From NCBI GenBank assembly GCA_002389045.1, contig DGNS01000015.1, forward strand, positions 1 through 59,942: a stretch of 59,942 bases of DNA, in the 5' to 3' direction. Positions 46,917 to 55,864 of this stretch are shown here, piece after piece. This DNA comes from Thiotrichaceae bacterium UBA4486 (GTDB lineage: Bacteria; Pseudomonadota; Gammaproteobacteria; Eutrophobiales; Eutrophobiaceae). The position numbers and the translations under genes were made by a program. The notes under the pieces are model-generated. The model saw nothing but the letters and a program-made list of their open reading frames with translations, was not told the origin of the DNA and did no database searches. The number at the start of each line of letters is the position of its first letter. The stretch's first letter is position 1.

Positions 46917-48986
46917 ATGGACGACATTAACCTGAAACTGCCGGAACTCTATATCAACCGCGAGTTGAGCCTGCTGGAATTCAACCGCCGGGTGATAGAC
47001 CAGGCCAAGGATGAGACGGTGCCGCTGCTCGAGCGCCTGCGTTTTTTATGCATCGCCAGCACCAACCTGGACGAGTTTTTCGAGATCCGTGTTGCCGGTC
47101 TCAAGCAACAGGTACGCTACGGTTCCGTACAGACCGGTCCGGACAACCTCTCACCCACCGAGGTGCTCAAGCGAATCCGCGAGACGGCGCTGCAACTGGT
47201 CGACGAGCAGTACTGCATCCTCAATGAAATCCTGATCCCGGAATTGTCCAGACAGCGCATCAATATTCTCCGGCGCGCATACTGGAAGCCGAAACTGTCG
47301 CGCTGGATCCGGCGTTATTTCACCAGCGAACTGTTGCCGGTGTTGAGTCCCATAGGTCTGGACCCGGCGCATCCGTTTCCCAAGGTGATGAACAAGAATC
47401 TCTACTTCATCGTATCGCTTGACGGCAAGGATGCCTTTGGCCGCGAAAGCGGCCTGGCCATCGTTCAGGCGCCGCGTTCACTGCCGCGGCTGGTGCACCT
47501 GCCGGCGGATATCTGCAACGGCCCTCATGATTTCGTCTTGTTGTCTTCCATAATTCATGCCCACGTTGGCGATCTGTTTCCGGGCATGAAGGCGACGGGC
47601 TGTTACCAGTTCCGGGTGACCCGGGACGGGGATTTATTCGTCGATGACGAGGAAGTGGACGACCTGTTGCGGGCCCTGGAAGGCGAATTGCCGACACGGC
47701 GCTTTAATGATGCCGTGCGTCTTGAAGTGGCTGATAACTGTCCCGGGGAACTCTCGAACTTTCTGTTGCAGCAGTTTTCGCTCACCACCGATGATCTGTA
47801 CCAGGTCAACGGGCCGGTGAATCTTGGCCGCCTGACGGCTATTCCCGATCTGGTGGATCGTCCGGATCTGATCTATCCGGGGTTTACGCCGGACCTGCCG
47901 CCACGGCTCGTCAAGCAGGGCAATATTTTCGATACCCTGCGCAACGGCGATATCCTGCTCATGCATCCGTTCCAGTCATTCGCCCCGGTCATCGATTTTC
48001 TGCGCCAGGCCGCCGCCGATCCGGATGTGCTGTCCATCAAGCAGACCCTGTACCGCACGGGTGATGATTCCGCGGTGGTGGATGCGCTCAAGCAGGCCGC
48101 GCGTTCCGGCAAGGAAGTCACCGTGGTCATCGAGTTACGGGCCCGCTTCGATGAACAGGCGAATATCGAACTGGCCAGTGATCTGCAGGAGGCGGGCGCA
48201 CACGTCGTCTATGGCGTGGTCGGTTACAAGACCCATGCGAAGATGATCATGGTCGTGCGCCGCGAAGGCCGCAGCCTGCGCCGCTACGTGCACCTCGGCA
48301 CCGGCAATTACCATGCACGCACGGCGCGGCTTTATACCGATTATGGCCTGCTCACCTGTGACAAGGCCGTCGGTGAGGACGTCAACAAGATGTTTCATCA
48401 GCTAACAGGCCTTGGCCGCGCCGGCCGTCTGAAAAAACTGCTGCAGTCGCCGTTCACCCTGCACAAGAGCATTATGCAGTTCATCCAGCATGAACAGTCC
48501 ATGGCCGAACAGGGCAAGGAAGCGCGCATCATTGCCAAGATGAATGCCCTCGTCGAGCCGGAAATCATTCGCGCACTGTACGCGGCTTCGCAGGCCGGCG
48601 TGAAAATCGATTTGATCATTCGCGGTATCTGTTCCCTGCGTCCGGGGGTCAAGGGTGTTTCCGAGAATATCAAGGTACGTTCCATCGTCGGGCGTTTCCT
48701 GGAACACACGCGTATATATTATTTTCTGAACGGCGGCGATGAACGCATCTATTGTTCCAGCGCCGACTGGATGCCGCGTAACCTGTTCCACCGCGTCGAG
48801 GCCTGTTTCCCGATCGAGGAAAAACGCACGCGCGATCAACTTGTACAGTACGGACTGCAGCCCTATCTTTCGGATAACTGCCAGTCCTGGATGCTGCAAA
48901 GCGACGGCAGCTACAAGCGCAACCGGCCCGGCAACCACAAGTCCCGGGCGGCGCAACAGGTGTTGCTGGATCATTACTGCGGTTAG
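46917..48986 (+). CDS. ppk1: Polyphosphate kinase Ppk1
   Basis: A 689-aa enzyme with N (INRELSLLEFNRRVIDQA), H, C1 and C2 domains. The phospho-acceptor His lies in GYKTHAKMIMVVRREG; the second PLD-like half contains YVHLGTGNYHARTARLYTDYG and IYCSSADWMPRNL. It makes polyphosphate from ATP. Location after phoU fits phosphate storage under Pho control, although no Pho box is evident just upstream. No ppx follows. Confidence 0.96.
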   Translation: MDDINLKLPELYINRELSLLEFNRRVIDQAKDETVPLLERLRFLCIASTNLDEFFEIRVAGLKQQVRYGSVQTGPDNLSPTEVLKRIRETALQLVDEQYCILNEILIPELSRQRINILRRAYWKPKLSRWIRRYFTSELLPVLSPIGLDPAHPFPKVMNKNLYFIVSLDGKDAFGRESGLAIVQAPRSLPRLVHLPADICNGPHDFVLLSSIIHAHVGDLFPGMKATGCYQFRVTRDGDLFVDDEEVDDLLRALEGELPTRRFNDAVRLEVADNCPGELSNFLLQQFSLTTDDLYQVNGPVNLGRLTAIPDLVDRPDLIYPGFTPDLPPRLVKQGNIFDTLRNGDILLMHPFQSFAPVIDFLRQAAADPDVLSIKQTLYRTGDDSAVVDALKQAARSGKEVTVVIELRARFDEQANIELASDLQEAGAHVVYGVVGYKTHAKMIMVVRREGRSLRRYVHLGTGNYHARTARLYTDYGLLTCDKAVGEDVNKMFHQLTGLGRAGRLKKLLQSPFTLHKSIMQFIQHEQSMAEQGKEARIIAKMNALVEPEIIRALYAASQAGVKIDLIIRGICSLRPGVKGVSENIKVRSIVGRFLEHTRIYYFLNGGDERIYCSSADWMPRNLFHRVEACFPIEEKRTRDQLVQYGLQPYLSDNCQSWMLQSDGSYKRNRPGNHKSRAAQQVLLDHYCG

Positions 48987-49017
48987 ACTGATCAGGAAAC
49001 AGGTAACAGGATCTTCA

Positions 49018-49041
49018 GGTGTCTGCCTTCAGGCTGACACC
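49018..49041. repeat. Family E hyphenated palindrome
   Basis: GGTGTC and GACACC arms around the CTGCCTTCAGGCT centre, the same form as at 35766. It is preceded by AGGTAACAGG, recalling the family D words near 11860, and followed after 19 bp by the palindrome-ended element at 49061. Confidence 0.75.
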
Positions 49042-49060
49042 GTACCGAGTCTACGCGTAT

Positions 49061-49149
49061 CTATCGGGGTCGGACCAACATAAGATATTGATAAGAAAGA
49101 AAAGCTCTAAGTATATTCAGATACTTACGCTGGTCCGACCCGAGGTAAC
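49061..49149. mobile_element. 89-bp palindrome-ended element (REPIN/MITE-like), internally deleted relative of the copy at 54677
   Basis: Begins CTATCGGGGTCGGACCAACA and ends TGGTCCGACCCGAGGTAAC. GGGTCGGACCA and TGGTCCGACCC are perfect 11-bp inverted repeats. The left 45 bp and right 43 bp match, with few changes, the two ends of the 377-bp element at 54677-55053 that contains part of a RAYT gene. A short copy without the gene and a longer one with it is the expected pattern of a non-autonomous derivative. Confidence 0.75.
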
Positions 49150-49619
49150 GCCGAATCGATTGCGGATTCACCCAACAAGGCTGCACTCATCAGGACACAC
49201 ACCTCCCGGGGGCTGGTATTATTGCTGGTTATGGGTTTGCGGGCTTACTGGCGCTGTACCAATCCGAACCCCGTGCGCTCCTACACCATTGCAGCGTGGC
49301 AAATCCTTGCAGCACTGTTTTTGCACCGGCTGATCTATATCATTGTGATCAGTCAGTGTGTTCCCGGAGTCTTGAACCCGGGTTTTGCCGGAAAGGCATC
49401 CCCTTATTCCACGTCTTAGAAACGCCCGCGTTGATGAGCAGGAATGGCGTCTTGTTCGATCTGTCGAGTGGGCTTCACTTTGCACTATACGTCGCCATGT
49501 TGCCCCTGTTCGCCATCCACATCAGTGCGGCAATCTACCACCAGGTGTTTGGTGTGGTTGAATTCCGGGGGTTGGTGTCGATCGATCCTTGTGGTGATAA
49601 CATTACAGAATTGAATTGA
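49150..49619 (+). pseudogene. Cytochrome b561 remnant (5'-truncated, frameshifted)
   Basis: One frame gives GLVLLLVMGLRAYWR, then NPVRSYTIAAWQILAALFLHRLIYIIVI, which matches the b561 pattern (RLxWR, then WQxLAAxxHxxLY). Near 49385-49400 the match passes to another frame: LFDLSSGLHFALYVAMLPLFAIHISAAIYHQ, the last b561 helix with its haem-ligating His positions. The first transmembrane helix is missing, and the coding similarity begins just after the element ending at 49149. A gene for a membrane di-haem quinone oxidoreductase has been lost here. Limits are approximate. Confidence 0.65.
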
Positions 49620-50175
49620 TCAGCGCATCCGCCTCTTCGTATTTAATGGGTCCACTGCGGATGAAGTAAACATGTCGTTCACGGTCGATGATGACCGTGT
49701 ATGGCAGCACAATGAACCGGTTACCGAGTGATTTAGCCACGTCCTTGACCGCCTCCATTCCCACCAGGGACGGATAATTCATACCCACATCGGATATATA
49801 CGGTTTAATTTCATCGGCACTCTGGTGCAGGGCTATGCCGACAAACTGCAATCCACGGTCGTTGTATTTTTCCTGCAGTTGTATAAATTCCGGTATCTCC
49901 GATAAGCACGGAGGGCACCAGGTAGCCCAGAAATTCAGAACAACGACCTTGCCGTCCCACTCACCCACATGGCGCAACTCCCCGTTCACGTCCGGCAGGC
50001 TGAAGTCCGGCCGGACCGCGCCCACCAATGGTTTCACAGGTTTGATGTAGGGATTCTCGACAACGACAGGGCCGGACACGGATGTGTTTTCCACCGCTTT
50101 GGACTGGTAGCCGACTGCGGCAACGATAACCAGCAGAAATATTATGGCTGAGCCAAATGACAATAAACGTCGCAT
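49603..50175 (-). CDS. TlpA/ResA-like thiol-disulfide oxidoreductase
   Basis: A 190-aa membrane-anchored thioredoxin-like protein: N-terminal helix (about 5-23), then a redoxin/TlpA domain with LNFWATWCPPCLSEIPEF (C87, C90) and the cis-Pro in VLPYTVIIDRERHV. It probably reduces periplasmic disulfides, for example in cytochrome c assembly. I start at ATG 50175; a TTG 33 bp upstream is an alternative. Its 3' end overlaps the b561 remnant end by 17 bp, convergently. Confidence 0.88.
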   Translation of the reverse strand: MRRLLSFGSAIIFLLVIVAAVGYQSKAVENTSVSGPVVVENPYIKPVKPLVGAVRPDFSLPDVNGELRHVGEWDGKVVVLNFWATWCPPCLSEIPEFIQLQEKYNDRGLQFVGIALHQSADEIKPYISDVGMNYPSLVGMEAVKDVAKSLGNRFIVLPYTVIIDRERHVYFIRSGPIKYEEADALINSIL

Positions 50176-50316
50176 AATGTTGTTTATATAAGGGGGGAAA
50201 AATAACAATTCAAGTAGAACGGTGAAAAATTCTTGTTATATCCGGGTACAGGATCTTTTCACACTATATTGAAATTACCCCGCTTATTGTAAAGAGAGAC
50301 CGCGAGCCAGGGCATT

Positions 50317-50968
50317 TTAATCGGCTGTTTTGGTGTTTGTTACCGGTTTCAGGATGATGGCCATTCCAAGGACGAAGACCACCATGCCGACAATACCCCA
50401 TAGCCAGAATAGTTGCTCGTCTGTCCGTTCTTTTATCATGGTATAATGATCGTATGGGAGCAGTGTCTTCCCGTTCAGTGCGAATTGAACGACATCATAC
50501 GCCGGTACTTCAACATCATAATCTCCATTTATACTTTGCCGGTAATATTCCGAACCGCTGCTGTCTGTATTTTCCGGTAAATCGATGAATTCATTCAGTG
50601 GCTTGCGATTGATATTTTTGAAGAACAGCGCTCCACTCGATGTGGGACCTTAGGGAATGGCCCAGACTGTCATTTCATCACCGACATATATCGATCGCCT
50701 GATTCGTTGATAGACATCGGAGTTGCTATCGATCATATTCCCGCCATTGATGACGAACCGGACCCGGGAGACTGGCCAGCCTCACATCTATCCAGTTCCA
50801 GCCGTCTCGTGCAGGCACAAAGTTTTCCATGACTGCATGGACGTTGTCGGTGACAGGTGTAATCTCTTCCAGCGGTGGCGCCACCTGCTTGTTGACAAGG
50901 AATCCACTCAATAACAGAAACAGGATAAGCAGCCCGATGAACCCATAGATATTTTTTATGTTATTCAA
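50317..50968 (-). pseudogene. Broken gene for a membrane protein with N- and C-terminal helices
   Basis: The minus strand begins with an open frame from 50968 (an N-terminal helix GFIGLLILFLLLSGFLV, then DNVHAVMENFVPARDGWNWIDVRL). The frame changes near 50770 to RVRFVINGGNMIDSNSDVYQ and YVGDEMTVWAIP. An in-frame TAA interrupts at 50650-50652, and the same frame then continues open (ALFFKNINRKPLNEFIDLPE) to a second helix (WLWGIVGMVVFVLGMAIIL) and a stop at 50317. One frameshift and one nonsense codon make it a pseudogene. I do not recognise the family. Confidence 0.6.
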
Positions 50969-51042
50969 TATAGTATTTGATTCAGGTGCATTGTAGACCT
51001 GACATAGATAATCCGTAACGGACAGGCTGAACGGGATCCCCT

Positions 51043-52491
51043 ATGGCCAACTACATTGAAATACTGCATCCGCGTTCACTGAAGCACCTGAGCAGTCATT
51101 TGCAGCGACTGGTTGCCGGCCGGCTCTGGATGAAGGTGCTGATCGGCATGCTACTGGGGATCATCACCGGTATCCTGTTGGGTCCATCGGCCGACCTGGT
51201 TACACGACCTGCCGCAATCACAGTGGGAAACTGGCTGGCGCTTCCCGGGCAGCTTTTTCTTGTTCTCATCCAGATGATCGTTGTGCCACTGGTATTCGCC
51301 TCCATTATTCGCGGGCTTGCCGCAGCGGAAGACATTGAACAATTACGCCGCCTCGGATTCTGGGTGGTTGGCTTTTTCGTTGTGACCACGGCCGTCGCCA
51401 TCATTATCGGTGTCAATCTGGCACTGTTTATCAAGCCCGGCAACTACATCGACAACCAGATGTTGTACGCGGCCCTGGGTGACAAAATCGCCGTGGAGGA
51501 GCAGGCACCGGCGGGAATAGGCACGCTGGCGGACATTCCGGAGCGGGTGGTTGGCCTGTTGCCAACCAATCCGCTCAACTCGATGGTGGAAAGCCAGATG
51601 CTCCAGGTGGTCATCTTCGCGGTTATCTTCGGTATCGCGTTACTGATGACTGCGCCGGAACGGTCGCGGCCACTCCTCGATTTTCTGGGAGCGTTACAGG
51701 AAGTCTGCATGACCATTGTGCGCGGCGCCATGTGGCTCGCTCCTGTTGCCGTCTTCGGCCTGATCGCCCAGCTCACATCGAAAATCGGTCTTGATGCAAT
51801 GCTCGGTATGGCCATTTACATGTTTACCGTGTTGGGCGGGCTGGCCATATTGCTTGCGTTCTATCTATTATTGTTGGTAATTACAGCCACCTACAAGCCG
51901 GTTGAGTTCCTGCGCAGGATCCGCGACGTCATGCTACTGGCTTTTTCAACCTCAAGTTCCGCTGCAGTCATGCCATTATCAATTAAGACCGCGGAAGAAA
52001 GCCTGGGCGTGCGGCCGTCCATTGCCCAGTTTATCGTGCCTGTCGGCGCAACAATCAATATGAATGGAACGGCCCTCTACCAGGGCGTGGCCGCGATCTT
52101 TCTTGCCCAGGTGTTCGGCATAGATATCAGCCCCAGCGGTATGGTTGTATTGGTCGTGGTTGCCGTGGGCGCCTCTATCGGTTCTCCTGCAACTCCCGGG
52201 GTCGGTATCGTTATCCTGTCCATGATCCTCAATTCTGTCGGTATTCCTCCCGCCGGTATTGTTCTCATTATGGGCGTTGATCGTATCCTTGATATGTGTC
52301 GTACCGCGGTAAATGTGACCGGCGATCTGGTCGCATGCGTAATCATGGATCACTGGCTCCAGGGCAGCAAGAGTTATGAGGAACAGGTCGAGGAAGAAGA
52401 CACTCTGGAAAAAGAACGTGTGGAAAAGGATATGGACGTTATCATCAAGGACTCCGGTACCACGAGTAAAGGCACAGGAGATAATAGTTAA
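51043..52491 (+). CDS. Dicarboxylate/amino acid:cation symporter (DAACS family)
   Basis: A 482-aa inner-membrane transporter of the GltP/DctA/EAAT fold. Hairpin 1 carries STSSSAAVMP, TM7 has INMNGTALYQ, hairpin 2 has ASIGSPATPGVG and TM8 has DRILDMCRTAVNVTGD. The Arg in TM8 favours dicarboxylates or acidic amino acids, but the substrate is not certain. The C-terminus has an acidic tail (EEQVEEEDTLEKERVEKD). It stands alone between a pseudogene and the GGDEF-EAL gene. Confidence 0.9.
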   Translation: MANYIEILHPRSLKHLSSHLQRLVAGRLWMKVLIGMLLGIITGILLGPSADLVTRPAAITVGNWLALPGQLFLVLIQMIVVPLVFASIIRGLAAAEDIEQLRRLGFWVVGFFVVTTAVAIIIGVNLALFIKPGNYIDNQMLYAALGDKIAVEEQAPAGIGTLADIPERVVGLLPTNPLNSMVESQMLQVVIFAVIFGIALLMTAPERSRPLLDFLGALQEVCMTIVRGAMWLAPVAVFGLIAQLTSKIGLDAMLGMAIYMFTVLGGLAILLAFYLLLLVITATYKPVEFLRRIRDVMLLAFSTSSSAAVMPLSIKTAEESLGVRPSIAQFIVPVGATINMNGTALYQGVAAIFLAQVFGIDISPSGMVVLVVVAVGASIGSPATPGVGIVILSMILNSVGIPPAGIVLIMGVDRILDMCRTAVNVTGDLVACVIMDHWLQGSKSYEEQVEEEDTLEKERVEKDMDVIIKDSGTTSKGTGDNS

Positions 52492-52535
52492 CAGGCAACA
52501 GGTTTATTTGATTTCTATTAAATAGTTTTAAAATT

Positions 52536-54647
52536 ATGAATTCTGCGGAAGAGAAATACAGGGCTCTGGAAGAGCGATACAAGACATTATTCGAGAAATC
52601 AGCAGATGCTTTCTTGATCATTGTTAATGACAAGTTTGTCGACTGTAACATGGCCACTGTCGAGATGCTGGATTACAGGAACAAACAGGAGTTACTGAAT
52701 ACCCACCCCTCCGTTCTGTCACCGCCCACGCAGCCCGATGGCAGGGACTCCTTCGAAAAAGCCAACGAAATGATGGCCATTGCGCTGGACAAGGGCAGTC
52801 ATCGCTTTGAATGGATGCATAAGCGCTATAACAGCGAGGTTTTTCCGGTCGAAGTCCTTTTGACCGCCATACCCTCGGACGCCGGGACCATGATCCATGT
52901 GGTCTGGAGGGATATTACTGATAGAAAGGATGCAGAAAAAAGACTGGAGGCAAGTGAAAAAAGATATAAAACATTGTTCGATAAATCCGCAGATGCCATG
53001 TTGATCATCGTTAATGACAAGTTTGTCGACTGTAACATGGCCACTGTCGAGATGCTGGATTACAGGAACAAACAGGAGTTACTGAATACCCACCCCTCCG
53101 TTCTGTCACCGCCCACGCAGCCCGATGGCAGGGACTCCTTCGAAAAAGCCAACGAAATGATGGCCATTGCGTTGGACAAGGGCAGTCATCGCTTTGAGTG
53201 GGAGTATAAACGATATAACGGCGAGGTTTTTCCGGTCGAAGTCCTTTTGACCGCCATACCCTCGGACGCCGGGACCATGATCCATGTGGTCTGGAGGGAT
53301 ATTACAGACCGCAAAAAAGCCCATGAATTGATAACCTATCAGGCAAAGCATGATCTCCTTACCGGATTGAATAACAGGTATGAGTTCGAAAGGAGTGCCA
53401 GGGAGCTTTTATCGGATTCGAAAAATAAAGATACTGAACACGCATTATGTTACCTGGATCTGGATCAGTTTAAAGTAGTCAATGATACCTGTGGCCATCT
53501 TGCCGGTGATGAGCTATTGCGCCAGATCGGTAAAATCCTGAACAATACAATTAGTGCTCGTGACACACTGGCTCGCCTGGGTGGTGATGAGTTCGGCGTT
53601 TTACTGCAATATTGCTCAATCAGGGATGCTCAGCGTGTCACCTCTTCGATACTCGACGCAATACAGGATTACCGGTTTACGTGGGAGGGTCGTACATTCA
53701 GGGTTGGTGTCAGTATTGGATTAGTTCCTATAACTTCATTCACCAGGAATCTGACGGATTTAATGAAGGATGCCGATGCAGCATGCTATACGGCCAAAGA
53801 CAAGGGAAGAAACTGTATTCATGTATCAACACTTGATGATTCTGACGTTGCTCACCACCACGGCCAATTACAATGGGTGAACAGGATCAACGATGCATTG
53901 AATAGTGATTCATATGAGTTGTTCGGCCAGGATATCTCATCGCTAAACGGGTCTGATGAAAAATATTGTGAAATCTTACTAAGAATGAAAGATGCTGATG
54001 GAAATATGATATCTCCCGGAGATTTCCTTCCTGCTGCCGAGCGATACAATTTAACGACTCAGATAGACTTTTGGGTGATCAGGAATGCATTCAGATTATT
54101 GAAGGAATTCCCCTCGATTTTTCAGGTTTATACCTCTTTTTCAATCAATCTTTCCGGGGCATGTATAACAAAACCTGAAACATTTGAATACATAAAGGAA
54201 AATCTGAAAGAGTCCGGGATTAAAGGTGAGAATATCTGTTTTGAAATAACTGAAACGGCCGCCATATCAAACCTGGTTTATGCAAACGAACTGATATCAT
54301 ATGTAAAAAAACTGGGCTGTAAATTTTCACTGGATGATTTTGGCAGCGGTTTGTCATCGTTCGCTTATTTAAAAAACCTGCCCGTCGACTATCTGAAAAT
54401 AGATGGCCTGTTCGTAAAGAATATTGTTGAGGACAAGATCGACTTTTCCATGGTAAAGGCCATTAATGAAGTCGGACATTTAATGGGAATGCAGACGATC
54501 GCAGAATATGTGGAGAATGGATCAATTTATGACCGTTTGTGTGAGATAGGCGTTGACTTTGCACAGGGTTTTTTTATCAGCAAGCCGGAAGCGTTGACCG
54601 GGATTTTGCAGGCAAGTACAGACAGCATTCGCATCAATAGGCTTTAA
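52536..54647 (+). CDS. PAS-PAS-GGDEF-EAL cyclic-di-GMP signalling protein
   Basis: A 703-aa soluble protein. Two PAS domains (about 12-127 and 141-256) are almost identical to each other. A GGDEF domain follows with intact GGDEF at 349-353. The EAL domain has E479 in an EIL variant of the motif, plus ISP-type INLSG, FEITETA, DDFGSGLSSF and QTIAEYVEN, so both synthesis and hydrolysis of c-di-GMP are possible. There is no membrane helix. The PAS duplication is seen at DNA level with a 387-bp period (52613-52916 versus 53000-53303). It lies 44 bp after the symporter gene. Confidence 0.9.
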   Translation: MNSAEEKYRALEERYKTLFEKSADAFLIIVNDKFVDCNMATVEMLDYRNKQELLNTHPSVLSPPTQPDGRDSFEKANEMMAIALDKGSHRFEWMHKRYNSEVFPVEVLLTAIPSDAGTMIHVVWRDITDRKDAEKRLEASEKRYKTLFDKSADAMLIIVNDKFVDCNMATVEMLDYRNKQELLNTHPSVLSPPTQPDGRDSFEKANEMMAIALDKGSHRFEWEYKRYNGEVFPVEVLLTAIPSDAGTMIHVVWRDITDRKKAHELITYQAKHDLLTGLNNRYEFERSARELLSDSKNKDTEHALCYLDLDQFKVVNDTCGHLAGDELLRQIGKILNNTISARDTLARLGGDEFGVLLQYCSIRDAQRVTSSILDAIQDYRFTWEGRTFRVGVSIGLVPITSFTRNLTDLMKDADAACYTAKDKGRNCIHVSTLDDSDVAHHHGQLQWVNRINDALNSDSYELFGQDISSLNGSDEKYCEILLRMKDADGNMISPGDFLPAAERYNLTTQIDFWVIRNAFRLLKEFPSIFQVYTSFSINLSGACITKPETFEYIKENLKESGIKGENICFEITETAAISNLVYANELISYVKKLGCKFSLDDFGSGLSSFAYLKNLPVDYLKIDGLFVKNIVEDKIDFSMVKAINEVGHLMGMQTIAEYVENGSIYDRLCEIGVDFAQGFFISKPEALTGILQASTDSIRINRL

Positions 54648-54676
54648 ACTTGCGACTGATGGCGTCTATCGGGCAT

Positions 54677-55053
54677 CTATCGGGGTCGGACCGACATAAG
54701 ATATTGATAAGAAGGAAAACCTGTGTTGAAAATGGCATTAAATTACGCTTGGAATGCGTTTTTGAGGGATTAAAACATCACTTTAAGGATGAAGAATCAT
54801 GCCACGCGCCCATCGTTATTTTTTGCCGGGTTATAACTGGCACATTACCCATCGCTGTAACAAGAAAGAATTCCTGCTTAAATCTGCCAAAGACCGCAGA
54901 CGCTGGCTGCATTGGCTGTTTGAAGCACGGAAGCGCTATGGTCTGTGTGTGTTGAATAATGTCGTCACCTCCAGCCATATTCATTTATTGGTGAAAGATA
55001 CCGGCAACTTATAAGTATATTCAGATGCTTACGCTGGTCCGACCCGAGGTAAC
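54677..55053. mobile_element. 377-bp palindrome-ended element carrying a truncated RAYT gene
   Basis: Starts CTATCGGGGTCGGACCGACA and ends TGGTCCGACCCGAGGTAAC; GGGTCGGACC and GGTCCGACCC are inverted. The ends match those of the 89-bp element at 49061-49149. Inside is the first third of a REP-associated tyrosine transposase. The right end joins directly to codon 71, so the rest of the transposase was deleted. Just 5' of the element CTATCGGGCATCTATCGGGG repeats the first bases of the end. Confidence 0.75.
54799..55014 (+). pseudogene. REP-associated tyrosine transposase (RAYT), N-terminal fragment
   Basis: Seventy-one codons: MPRAHRYFLPGYNWHITHRC and later VVTSSHIHLLVKDTG, the first part of the TnpA_REP/Y1-type transposase with its HxH metal motif (HIH). 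The catalytic Tyr region and the C-terminal two thirds are absent; the frame ends at a TAA created at the junction with the right end of the element. It cannot be active alone; a full-length copy elsewhere in the genome would be needed to mobilise these elements. Confidence 0.85.
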
Positions 55054-55121
55054 GAGGTAAAAACAGCGGCCCTTCGGGTAACAGGGGAGAGGAGGCAAAG
55101 GGCCGCCAGAGGGTAAAATGA

Positions 55122-55577
55122 TTAAAGCTGGCCCGCAGGAACGTTCTTGATCCTGTTCCAGTTCGTATTTGCCTTGCTGATGCGCCCGGGCACGTCTTTC
55201 AACCATTCGTCCTGTATATTGGCGTCCAGGTTCAGATACAGCCTGCCGTCAACCAGCCGCCATACTTCCGGATCGCCAACGAATTTCTTGCCGACTGAAA
55301 CACCGAAGGCGCAATAGCCGCCAAAGGCCGGAATATAACGGTCGGGATCTTTGTCAAAGGCCTGCTTGTTGGCTTCGTTGGCAAACTGGTAGGTCACGCC
55401 GTCATGAATGGAAATAAAGTGTCCGTTTCCACGCAACGGCCGCTTGCTGTTGTGATAGGACACAAGGTCATAGCCCTGCACTCCGACAATGCTGTTGGCA
55501 TCGGCTGTGGCGGCACTGGCATCAACAACAAGTCCGGCCCAAAGAATGAGGGGAATCAATAATCTCTTCAATATCAT
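55122..55577 (-). CDS. Secreted YHS-domain protein
   Basis: A 151-aa protein with a signal peptide (about 1-22, ending ASA) and one YHS domain: VGVQGYDLVSYHNSKRPLRG, YQFANEANKQAFDKDPDRYIPAFGGYCAFGV and DPEVWRLVDGRLYLNLD. This is the family often found in periplasmic proteins near metal or redox genes, possibly metal-binding through Cys/His. It follows the RAYT-bearing element and precedes the sigma-factor cluster on the same strand. Confidence 0.85.
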   Translation of the reverse strand: MILKRLLIPLILWAGLVVDASAATADANSIVGVQGYDLVSYHNSKRPLRGNGHFISIHDGVTYQFANEANKQAFDKDPDRYIPAFGGYCAFGVSVGKKFVGDPEVWRLVDGRLYLNLDANIQDEWLKDVPGRISKANTNWNRIKNVPAGQL

Positions 55578-55713
55578 AACTATTCTCCTGTATAAATCCG
55601 GATGTAAATCTCTGATTAAGCATTTCCGGTGACAGTATTTCGGTTACCGGTACTTGTTAGATGCCGTACCGGCAGCGGATCTTACCGGCATGTTGAAATA
55701 ATTCCGGGAGGGA

Positions 55714-55836
55714 TCAGAGTGTGATGTAAGGACTTTGCGCGAAACCTGTCAGATTTTCCCGCACTACCACGGCATGGTTGCAGGAACGGTCACGGGTTGT
55801 GTAAAGCAGGATTAGCTGGCAGGACATAACAGGCGC
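55714..55836 (-). pseudogene. DUF488-family C-terminal remnant
   Basis: About 40 residues ending at 55714 read QLILLYTTRDRSCNHAVVVRENL, close to the DUF488 C-terminal pattern (LLYxARDxxxNxAVVLRExL). The N-terminal part of that domain is not found upstream, where the anti-sigma gene begins. Probably the tail of a deleted gene; the match is short. Confidence 0.45.
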
Positions 55837-55864
55837 GCAGAGACCGTCATCTATACGCCGCGCG

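Noticed and set aside
49222..49419. Independent small membrane protein gene of 65 codons
   Set aside because: It aligns in style with the first half of cytochrome b561 and continues in another frame, so it is part of a pseudogene.
50650..50652. In-frame stop in the 50.3-51.0 kb gene as a possible recoding event
   Set aside because: The codon is TAA, with no selenocysteine element seen, and a separate frameshift upstream also breaks the gene.
54778..54984. Minus-strand 68-codon frame inside the RAYT element
   Set aside because: It is antisense to the recognisable transposase fragment.
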